Positions 30,854 through 42,800 of a stretch of 64,000 nucleotides of DNA are shown here, in pieces. Below the pieces are notes generated by a model, which was not told the DNA's origin, did no database searches, and was given only the letters and a program-made list of their open reading frames with translations. The stretch is from Azorinus chamasolen (lineage: Eukaryota > Mollusca > Bivalvia > Cardiida > Solecurtidae), in assembly GCA_963576725.1 (NCBI GenBank), contig OY755241.1, forward strand, positions 54,436,484 to 54,500,483. The letters run 5' to 3'. The position numbers were made by a program, and so were the translations under genes. Numbering within the stretch: the stretch's first letter is position 1; the number at the start of each line of letters is the position of its first letter.

Positions 30854-33800
30854 CTACAGATAATTGTTATATGGTCTGAGAAACTTTTACTCATGAATAT
30901 TCATGCAAGAATCAGATCTATATCATTTCATAAGCAAACAGAGCAGATCCTGATCAGACAGCTCTTACAGGAGATGTCTGATCTGGGTCTACTCTGTTTG
31001 CAAGTGCTTGAAATGGCGTTTATAAGAGGGAAAGGGTTAAGAAAGTCTAGACCTAAATAGTTTCTAACAATACCAACATATTCTGTGTACATATCCTATT
31101 ATAAAAAGTCAGCTAATAAATATTCATGATGTCATTAGTTCTTACAAGAATAGTCAACATAGAAAGGGTTACCTAAACCTCAACCAAACAAGAGCTGTCC
31201 GCAGACAGCGTGCTCCACTTTCTTTAATGCTGGATAGTATAGTGGAAGTCTAAGTCAGAAGGGGGAGATAACAACAGCAAAATTAATTTTAGGGTTACCT
31301 GCCCTTGTGAAATGGGTCCCCCTTGTAATTGTTAACATGTATACCAAAGTTGAACCAAATATCTCTGACAGTTTCTGAGACATGGACCTGAACATAAAAC
31401 TTAACCAACAATGAAAATTCTAAGTCGAAAAAAGGGGCATAACTATGGCAAAATTAATTTTAGGGTTACCTGCCCGTGTGAAATGGGCCCCCCTTGTAAT
31501 AGTTAACATGTATACAAAAGTTGAACCAAATATCTCTGACAGTTTCTGAGACATGGACCTGAACATAAAACTTAACCAACAATGAAAATTGTAAGTAAAA
31601 AAAGGGGCATAACTATGGCAAAATTAATTTTAGGGTTACCTGCCCTTGTGAAATGGGTTCCCTTTGTGATAGTAAACATACATACCAAATATGAACCAAA
31701 TATCTTTGATGGTTTCTGTGAAAAGGACCTTCACAAAAAGGTTAACCAACGCCGACGCCGACACCGACGCCGACGCCGACGAGAGGGTCATGACAATAGC
31801 TCCACTTTTTGAAAAAGTGGAGCTAAAAATGCATTTTTATAACTGTTCAGTTGCTTACCTTGGGGTAGAAGCTGTATGGGTACAGGCTCCACACGACCTT
31901 CACCTGACCTTCCAAGGCCTTTACCGGGCTCGTAACCCATCATGCTCATGAGGCGACTACCAATACCCTGAGAATATACAAAATAACATAAGAAATCTGT
32001 GCAGAACAAACTAAGTCATAATCATTCCATACAAAAATAGAGTTCAGAGCAACAGATAAACGTCTGTACGTAAATACTAAAATGGTCATTTCCCCACCAA
32101 ACCCTATATTGTGACCACTCTTTAGAATCGTCTTAAAAAGACGATTCTAAAGAGTGGTCACAACATACGGCTTGATGGAGAAATAAAGAAGTTATTCTTG
32201 ACAATATTTTAATATACGCATCTTACCTGGACCTCTCTAGTTATTATCCTGCTTCTCATTGTCTGGTCTATTTTTAATTAATCCTTCTACAGAGGGCTAA
32301 AGTTCTACCTTTCCCTGATATCTATAGGCGTCTTTTCTCACCTTTGCATCCAGAGTAGACCAAGATCAGATAGATCCTGATCTGGGTCCTTTCTGTTTAC
32401 TGATGAAAATATTCCTGTGTTCATGTCATTAAAGCTAGAAATGTGTCCATAGGACACAGATGCCCCCACCTTCACCTTAAAATTGATACAAAGTTACAAA
32501 CATATTAATGTCAGTAACTCTGCCAATATTCTTTGTGGTTGGATGAAAATACCCTAGTGAACATGTTTACATCTTAACCCTTTCCTTCATATAAACGTGT
32601 TTTCACGCATATGCAAACAGAGTAGACCCAGGTCAGGCGGCTCCTATAGGAATCATCTGATCAGGGTCTGCTCTGTTTGCTAATGAAATTTGATAGATCT
32701 GTTTCTTTACTTTCTAAAATGGCTACAATATTCCACCTTCCATATTTCATTATAGCTATTTTGTCCCCGAATATTCAGTAGATTTGGAAAGTTGGAATAA
32801 ACATAAAACAGGGAAAGGGTTAATCAATAAACTTCTGAGATTTCATCATTCTAGCATTGAAGTTTGAAAGCACATGTGACACAATCTTGAAAATCCATAT
32901 TTTCACAAGGCCTATAACACCATCAATTAATTGTGGTTGGATGAAAATACCCTATAAAGTGCACAAGTTCACACCCTGAATAAAAGTCCATAGAACAAAT
33001 GCTTTTAGAGTTACTCGTGACACAAGTATTCGGGACAGATATATGGAGAAAGGCAAATCTATATGCCCCCCGCCCCCACCACTTTCAAGTGGAGGAGGCA
33101 TTAACACTTTACTCCATGAATATTTATGTAAGAAATAAAGACATAATGAATATTAATTGTTATCATGCCACATGGACACAGGAATTTTTGGCCTTTATGG
33201 AAGCTGTAAAATCAGATCTATATTATATCATTAGCAAACAGAGCAGACCCTGATCAGACGGCTCCTACAGAAGCCATCTGATCTAGGTCTACTCTGTTTG
33301 AAAAGCCATAGAAAGACATATTTATGGAGGAAAGGGTCAAAATTCAGTTTATAATATATATTCATGATATCATTATTTCATGAGCTTATGGTTTAAACAA
33401 TTATACATAATTGTGTACAGAGTTGCACATACCCGGGTATGTGCTTCCCATTGTCCAAGGTCACCAAGCCCGTGTGATGGGGGTTTCCATAAATAAACAG
33501 GAAGTTCATCATCCTCATCTTCAGACACATCACGGCTTACAGGTCCACCATTTCTGGCATCTACCTCATCATCAGATTCTCGATCAGCATCTTCATCAGC
33601 ACCATCAGCATCAGCAGTAGGGTCTGGAAAAAGAAGACGTTTTTAAAGGTGACTATGTTTACAGTTGAAACGTCAATATCTCGACCATACAAATTACTTT
33701 GATATAACAAAGGTTAGAATCATCTGATTACTAATCTGAATAATTTCTAAATTTCGCAGCTTAATCCTGTAGGAGCCAGAAGATAATTAATTATGGGTCT

Positions 33801-36800
33801 GTAAGGCAGGTGGTAGCTTAATTCAGGGAAAAAGTAATGCAGAAAACACCTGTAGGAGCTTTCTGCATTACTTTTACCCTGCATTAAGCAACACCTGCTT
33901 TTTAAGACTCCTATGTTCTATAAATGAATTACTGTCTAGGGAAGGTTCTACTGTACATGTAGTAAAGGGTTAACTCTTTCGCTGCCAATGTCGCAATTGT
34001 GATTACCTATGCAATGATAAATATGGTGTTTCATCAGATTCCAAACTGTTTGTTACTGTGGTAATGTTTTTGAAAAAAAAAAGGGAGAAAATTAAACAAA
34101 TGAATATTGTAGAAGACAATAAATTTTGCAGACAACAATATTTATTTGCGAAAGAGTGAACCCTTTCACAGTTCTATATTTCAAATTTCGAATACCTACT
34201 GAATATTCATGGACAAAATAGTTATTATGAAATTTGGAAAGTGAACATTGTAGACATAAAAAATAAAGAAACAGATTGATCAAATTAGTGATTTACATTA
34301 ATAACAAACAGAGCAGACCCTGATCATATGGCTGCTACCGGAAATTTGTTTTTTATAGGGTTTTACGTCGTTTTAACAGTATTTCAGTCATATCACGACG
34401 TCCAGCTAATTACTTCTGCGCACCAAACAAATTGCACTGTTTCATGCACAGAGGAACATCCAGCTAGAACCATCGCTCCACCACACGCCAGCTGGAAGGC
34501 TTCCTCACAGGAAAAATCCAAATTCCCAGAGATTCGAACCCACAGTGGTAAGGGGCTAAGCGATTGTCAATCAAAGACCATAATCACTTGGTCATGGAGG
34601 CCGATCTGGACCTTTTCTGTTTGCAAATGTGTGAACAGGCATTTATATGAAGGAAAGGGTTAACCCTTTCCCTGTTCTATGTTCATTTTAAATTTCAATA
34701 CCTACTGAATATTCATGGACAAAATAGTTATAACGAAATATGGAAGGCGGAACGTTGTAACCATTTTACAAAGCAAAGAAACAGAGCTATCAAATTCTAT
34801 TAGCAAACAGAGTAGACCCTGATCAGATGGCTCCTCTAGGAGCCATCTGATCTGGGTCTACTCTGTTTGCAAATGAGTGAAAACATGTTTATATGAGGGA
34901 AAGGGTTAACAGAATGTATAAGTTTTAGCCTCCAGTCATAAACTCAACAGCTACACACACAAGCAGCTCTACATACAATGCTTACCCAGAGGCCAGATAT
35001 CTTCTAGTGCTAAGGTTATGACCTCATCATCACTGTAGGAGTCAAAGGTCACTGACAACATTTCATCACGAAGGTCTACTACAGTGGCCTTGTACCATAG
35101 ATCATCTTCATATCGGGCCAAACATGGACTCTCTATCTTAAGACAACTACAAATGGAAATAAACGAAAATGTATCCATGGGACAGGGATGTCCCCGCTGA
35201 ACGACAGACCAGTACAACTCACTAGTCACTATGATTATGCTACAGACCAAATATCAAACCATTGCAACATACACAAGCCAAGAAATCTTTGAAGAAAATT
35301 TTACAGTACGGACATAGTATGTACAGAAGGATGTACTGATAAGGGTAAAACTGAATGCCCCCGTCACCTAAAGGCGGGGTCATAAAAATAAAATCTGAAA
35401 GTAGGAAATCCCTCGAAAGCAAAAGCAGCAATGCCAAAGAGAAAATTGCTGACTCAGTTAAACTCTTTACTCCATAAATACACCTTCCTATGCCTTACCT
35501 GTAGGAGCCATCTGATCTGGGTCTGCCCTGTTTGTTTATGATATAATACAGTAAAAGCTCTCTATAACGGCCTGTAAATTACATCAAGTATTTTGTGTTA
35601 AAGGCAGATGGCTGCTTAAAGCAAGGTGAAAGTAAAACAGAACGCTCCTATAGGAGCGTTCTGTTTTACTTTCGCCTTGCTTTAAGCAGCCACCTGCCCT
35701 ATATACCAACTAATTAACACACTTTAGTGGCTATTATAGAGAGGTTTTCACTGTAAACGTGTGATTCTATAGTTTCTGTCACTAAAATGAATATTTTTAT
35801 TTGACTTAACTCTTCCTTCATATAAATGCCTATCAAGGCGCTGTCTCATGTAAAGGCATAAAAGGCACATACAGAAAAACTCTCTATAACGGCCACTAAA
35901 TTGTGTTAATTAGTTGGTATTTAGAGCAGGTGGCTGCTTAAACCAAGGTGAAAGTAAAACAGAACACTCCTATGGGAGCATTCTGTTTTACTTTCACCTT
36001 GCTTTAAGCAGCCACCTGCCTTTAACTCAAAATAATTGATGTAATTTAGTGGTCGTTATAGAGAGGTTTTACTGTATATGGTTTAGGGGGTTAAAAAGCA
36101 AGAAATTATCACTGAACAAGATTAATATCCCAACACAAGCATTTGGTATAGTATGTGATATTCTGAATAATCAAGGGGCAATAATTCTGTGAATAAAAAG
36201 ACTGGAACATTGCAATATTGTCAGGCTAAAAAAAGATCTTGCAGTGTTATTTTTAGACAGGTGGTATCATTATATAAGCGGTAAATTAACCCTTTCCCTC
36301 ATATAAACGTCTTTTCATGCTGTTTGATCAGGGTCTGCTCTGTTTGCTTGTGACATGATATAGATCTGATTCTACGGTTTTAGTGAAAACAAAAAATTCC
36401 CTCGAAAAGTTTATACATGTATTATAAAACTTCAGCAAATAAATATTCATGATGTTGTTATTTTTTACATGAATATTAAACAGGGAGAGGGTTAAGTAGC
36501 ATTTTGCATTAAATTTAGTTCTGCTTTAACTCTTTCACTACAAATGTCGCTAACTGTGATTACCTAAGCAGTTTGTTACATGTTTGAAAGAAAAGGGAGA
36601 AAATTAAACACACATAACATGAAGCATATGAAAAATGTTGCAGACGACAATAGTTGGCAGCTAAAGAGACAGGGTTTATGAACACTACATGTATTTGAAG
36701 GGTAACTGTAATTTGAAAACTAATAAGACATCTTGAAAAAAATATCGTAAATTATGCATCAAAATGTTTCTCATGACACAAAGTACATGATGAAGTATAA

Positions 36801-39800
36801 TGTTTCCTCCAAAAGTGTACATTCAGTGAAACTGGGACAAAATGGGACAAACACTTGAGTACAGTAGACACTCTATAACTCAAAGTCTGACAAAGGGATA
36901 TCTTGAGGGCAAAGATTACTCCCTACTAAATTTTCTAATGTAGAATCTGTCTAAAAAATTTAAAAGCTTAGCTATCTGTAACAAGTAACAGCTTAACCCA
37001 TTACCTCATATGCTATTTTTAAATACAACCTCTTTGAATAAATCTACCGAAAAGGAGCATTAACTAGAGAAACGGAAAATTTCAGAATTTCGCCAAAGTC
37101 GCCAATAGTCGTAAATATGAGGGAATGGGTTAATGCAGGTCAAAAGTAATGCTGATATTTGAGCTTTCAAGATTACTTTCGATTTGCTTAAAAGACGACT
37201 TCGGTAGTAAGTTCTGCGCAGCTTTTTGCGATGAATTCTCTCTACAAAGGAAACAACCGGTACCGGTATTCTGGATGACACTTATTTCGAACGACTGATT
37301 TTGACTAACATTTACAAACCTTAAATCATGTCTTAACAATTTAGATTACAAGGGAAAATTGCTAAATAACGTATAAAAACTTAAAATCAAACAGGAAAAT
37401 CCGGTACTAGGGTATAATAAACAAATTGGTACAACGTCGTAGCAATATGACGTCACTGACGTCAAAATACGTCGCCCATTTTGACGTAATTTTCATGGGA
37501 GAGCACCACCACTAGGTGATAAATTGAGTAATTACTTAAAAACGAAGGCTGCAACCCACATACCGGTATTTTTTTTAAAATGTGAAATTTTGAAAAAAAT
37601 TCTTGGATAAGTTTCATAGAAATTTACGAAAATATCACTGATGTCATCATTTTTGTACTGTTCCATATGTTAAAGGCAGGAAACACGGTTATGTTTATTT
37701 CAGGGTAATTACTAACAATTACCTGTAGTCTGGCTCTGTGTATTCCTGAAGGTCCCCCAACTCCACTTTACATCCATGACTATACCTGCAGATAACAAAT
37801 AGCTGTAGTGTAGTAAAATCCCTCAACAACAGGTGCATAATTGATCTCTGATTCTGGATCCTTCAGGCAGATAGTAATTTAACTCTTTACCTAATGAATA
37901 TTTATGTAAGAAATAATTACGTGATGAATGCTAATTAGATGAATTTGTAAAATGGCATACGAACACAGAAAAAATTCGCATTGACAAAAACTGTAGAATT
38001 GGATCTACATGCATAATAGTGCATACGCCAACAGAGCAGACCCTGCTCATATTATTCCTATAGGAGAAGTATGATTTGGACCCAATCTCTTTGAGTTGGT
38101 CTGCCGAGGGGGAGCATTTGCTAGAGAAAGGGAAAATGTTAAAATTGTGCAGTATTGAAACCATTGCGATAAATAGAGCATTTGCTCCTATAGAGCAAAT
38201 TCTCTATTTATCCCAATGCCGAACGGTTACAAGAAGTGACTATTACAGAGGCGTAGAAAGGAGTATTTATGGAAGACAGGGTTAATGTTCTTATGCAGAA
38301 ATCATTCCACTGTTGAATTAAATTTGTGCCTATAAATAGTTTGAAGCTTGATTATGGCCAAAGGTTGTCATAACAGAGCTGAGTCATAGAAGGGTCAAGT
38401 CATAGTAGGGTACAGATATATCAGAGCTATGTCATTGAAGGGTCAAGTCATGGTAGGGCCTAATCATAATAGCTGAGTCATAGTAGGGCCCAGCTATTTC
38501 AGAACTACATGTACATCATAGAAGGGTCCAGTCACTGTATTCGCCCAGTCATTTCAGAGTCAAGTCATAGAAGGGTCAAGTCATAATAGGGCCTTGCCAT
38601 AATACAGCCAAGTCATAGAAAGGTCCGATCACAATAGGGTCCAGGCATAACAGAGCAAAGTCATTGAAGGGTTAGGCCATAAAACAGTTAAGTCAGAAGA
38701 GAGTCCAGTCATAGTAGGGTCTAGTTATAAAAGAGGGTCCATTTATAAAAGAGCTAAGTCATAGAAGGGTCCAGTTATAAAAGAGCTATTAAAGTCAGAA
38801 GAGGGTCCTGTCATAGCAGAGCTAAGTCATAGCAGAGCTAGGTCATAATACAGTCCAGTGATAGTAGGGTCAAATAACAGGTACTCTGAAAACAGGGTCC
38901 GGTGATAGTAGGGTTCAGTCATAGCAAAACTAAGTTATATAGCAAAGCTAAGTTATAGTAGGGTTAGGTAATAGCAGAGCTAAGTCATAGTAGGGTTCAG
39001 TCATAGCAAAGCTAAGTCATAGCAGAGCTAGGTCATAATAGAGTCCAGTGATAGTAGGGTTAAGTTATAGGTCCTCTGATAACAGAATCAGGTCATAGTA
39101 GGGTTCAGTCATAGCAAAACAAAGTCATAGCAAAGCTAAGTCATAGTAGGGTTAACCCTTTCCTCCATAAATACGCCTTTCTACGCCTCTATAAAAACCA
39201 CCTGTTGAAACCATTGTGATAAATAGAGCATTTGCTCATATAGGAGCAAATGCTTTATTTATCACAATGGTTTCAAACTACAAAATTCTAAAAAAAATCC
39301 TTTTCTCTAATTAATGCTCCTTTTCTGTAGATTCATTCAAGGAGGTCTATGGAAGAAAGGGTTAAGTCATAGCAGAGCTAAGTTATTATAGGGTTCAGTC
39401 ATAGCAAGGCTAAGTCATAGTAGGGTTAAGTCAGAGCAGAGTTAAGTCATACAAGAGCTAAGTCATAGTAGGGTTAAGTCATAGCAGAGCTAGGTCATAA
39501 TTCGGTCCAGCGATTGTAGGGTCCAGTTATAGGTCCTCTGATAACAGGGTTTGGTCATAGTAGGGTTCAGTCATAGCAAAGCTAAGTCAAAGAAGGGTTA
39601 AGTCATAGTTGGGTTCAGTCATAGCAAAGTTAAGTCATAGTTGGGTTAAATCAGAGCAGAGCTATGTCAAAATAGGGCTTAGTCATAGCAAGATGAAGTC
39701 ATAGCAGTTACATAATAGCACACAGAACCTACCTGCAATTGTCTTCTGTGAACTTACAACTTCCCTCAAGGAAGTATCGACAGGGCAGCATGGATAACTG

Positions 39801-42800
39801 GGTTGGGTTACAGAACATAACACGGACCTGACAATAAAAACATAAGAATCTTTCTAACAGAATACGGACCTGGCATTAAAAACATAAGAATCTTTCTAAC
39901 ATAACATGAACCTGTCATTAAAAGCATAAGAACCTATTTAACATAACACAAACCTGGCAATACAAACAGAAGAACTCTTCTAACATAACCAGGCACCTGG
40001 CAATACAAACATAAGAACCCTTCTAACATAAAATGCACCTGGCAATACAAACATAAGAACCCCTCTAAAACAAATGCTAAATAATCAAACATGGGATGTC
40101 TATCAAAGCATATTATAAGTTACTTCAAGAAATGTCTGCTTCAATTTTTTAACAAAATTCTTCAGTTATTTTCCAAAGCACCGTCAGTGTTAACTCTTTA
40201 TCTGATTGAAATGTCTTGTCATGTCTTTGCAAACAGAGTAGACCTGGATCAGACTGCTCCTGTAGATCCAGAACTACTCTGTTTGCTAATGAACTAATAC
40301 ATACCTTATTCTGTAAGTTTCTACCAAGGCCAAAATATCCCTTGTTCTATTGCCACATTATAAATATTCAACTAATTAACCCTTTCCTTCATATAAACGT
40401 GTTTTCATGCATTTGCAAACAGAGCAGACCCAGATCAGACGGCTCCTAGAGGAGCCGTCTGATCAGGGTCTGCTCTATTTGCTAATAGAATTTGATAGAT
40501 CTGTTTCAGTGCTTTCTAAAAAGTCTATATTGTTCCACCTTCCATATTTCTTTGTAACTATTTTGTTAATGATATTCAATAGGTATTGAAAATTGGCCGA
40601 AATACAGAACAGGGAAAGTGTTAATAGACATGATGTCATTATTTCTTACATGAATACTCATGAGGTAAAGCGTTAATTACCGTGGGCATTTCCATATCTG
40701 AAGATGTCTCAACTCCTGCTATCATGGCATTTCCATACGCTTTAGCTCCCCATTCCTGAACAAAAGGAGCCCTGCATTTAGTCCCGATTATGTCTCTGTA
40801 GACCTCACTCATGTCCGTTATATTGGTGGGAGATGCATCACTACCGCGCACGGTAGACTGATCGGGTTCATTTGTTGTTAAATCATCTCCAAGCATCGCC
40901 TGTGGAAGGAAATAAACAGCACTAAGTAAACTTCATCTGTAAAATCTGTGGTCCGCTACAATTCTGAAAATACTTTTCATTTCTTTTCTTATTTTCAAAA
41001 AGTAAAACCAAAACAGTTTATGATTATGAAATATGTTGGATCCTGATAACAGAGTAGACCATGATCAGATGACTCCTATAGGGGTCGTCTGATCATGGTC
41101 TGCTCTGTAATAGAGATATGATTCTATAGTTTCTGCCATGGCCAAAACTTCCTGTGTCCACATGTGCAACGATAAAAATTAACCCTTCGCTAGCTATTCA
41201 CGTCAATATACCTACCTGTAAATAGTGAAGACCCAGATGAGACAGCTCCTGCAGGAGCTGTCTCATCAGGGTCTGCACTATTTACAAGTTGATTGTGCAA
41301 CCAGTGCACTCCACAGCAGTGATTGCACAGCGAAATACTTGTACACAGTGAAGATATATGTAATTATACAACAGGGCATGGGTAAAGAAGAAAAAAGAAG
41401 GAGAAATGTGTTTTAAAATTCAGCAAGAGAAGGGTTAATCTAATCAATATTCATGATGACATTATTTCCTACATGAATATTCATGGAGTAAAAGATTCAA
41501 GCAATAAGTGACAATGTGACTCTTACACTCAAATTTCACCCAAACAGTTTGGATCAAGATGAGATGTCAAGTAACTTGACTTTTCATCAGAATCCAGAAC
41601 TGTTCGAAGCACTGAATTTTTTAATATGTTAACCCTTTGAATACCGGACATCTGCAAACAGTGAAGACCCAGATCAGAGAGCTCCCAGGAGCAGATTCTG
41701 ATTAACCCATTCCCTCATTGACTATTTTTAGTCACAACCTCTTTGAATAAATCCACCAAAACAGAGCATTTACCAAAGGAAAGGAAAAGTGTAGAATTGT
41801 GAAGTATTGAAACCATTGTGATAAATAGAGCATTTGCTCCTATGGAGCAAATGCTCTATTTATCACAATGGTTTCAAAAAGTGACTTTTACAGAAGCGTA
41901 GGAAGGGGTATTTATGGAGGAAAGGGTCAAAAGAACCCTCTAATTCGGGTCTGCACAGTTCATCATTCAACTTTCTATTGTAAATTCAAGTCTTTTATAC
42001 AAAGTGGACACTGAGTTAAACACTAGTGCCGTAGTGGATTATTCCACTTGGATTAAAAGGTAATCCCTTCCCTTCATATAAACGTGTTCTTAAGCATTTG
42101 CAAATAGAGTAGATCCAGATCAGAAGGCTCATGTAGGAGCCGTCTGAATCAGGGTCGGCTCTATTTGCAAATGGAATTTATTCGATACGTTTCTTTACTT
42201 TCTAAAATGGCTACAATGTTCCACCTTCCATATTTTCATTATACCGATAACTATTTTATCCATGAGGTATAGAAATTTGGAATAAATATAGAACAGGGAA
42301 AGGGTTAGGACATTTAAACTTTAAGAACAGTTACAGACCTCATTTTTGCAGATGTTAACCCTTTAACTGATACAGTAAAACCTCTCTATAACGACCACTA
42401 AAATGTGTTAATTAGTTGGTATTTAGGACAGGTGGCTGCTTAAATCAAGGTGAAAGTAAAACAGAACGCTCCTATAGGAGCGTTCTGTTTTACTTTCACC
42501 TTGCTTTAAGCAGTCACCTGCCTTTAACACCTGCCTTTAACACAAAATACTTGATGTAATTTAGTGGCCATTATAGAGAGGTTTTACTGTACTTCTTTTC
42601 ACAGTTTTGCAATCATAAGAGATGACCCAGATCAGGCAGCTCCTGTGGGAGCTATCTGATCAGGATCTGCTCTGTTTGTTTATTTCATTATAACTAGTTT
42701 GTCCATGAAAATTCAGTAGGTATTAAAATTCCGAATAAATCATAGAATAGGGAAAGGGTTAACCTATTCATATGTAAGCATATTTTCACGCATCTGCAAA

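Noticed and set aside
31740..31812. Arg-rich ORF RRRRHRRRRRREG as a nuclear protein
   Set aside because: It is the translation of a CGACGC microsatellite inside a SINE-like element.
36830..37380. - strand ORFs (MSSRIPVPVVSFVERIHRKK and overlapping) as a gene
   Set aside because: Two frames overlap within D-like and C-like repeat remnants in a ZGPAT intron, and neither has coding features beyond being open.
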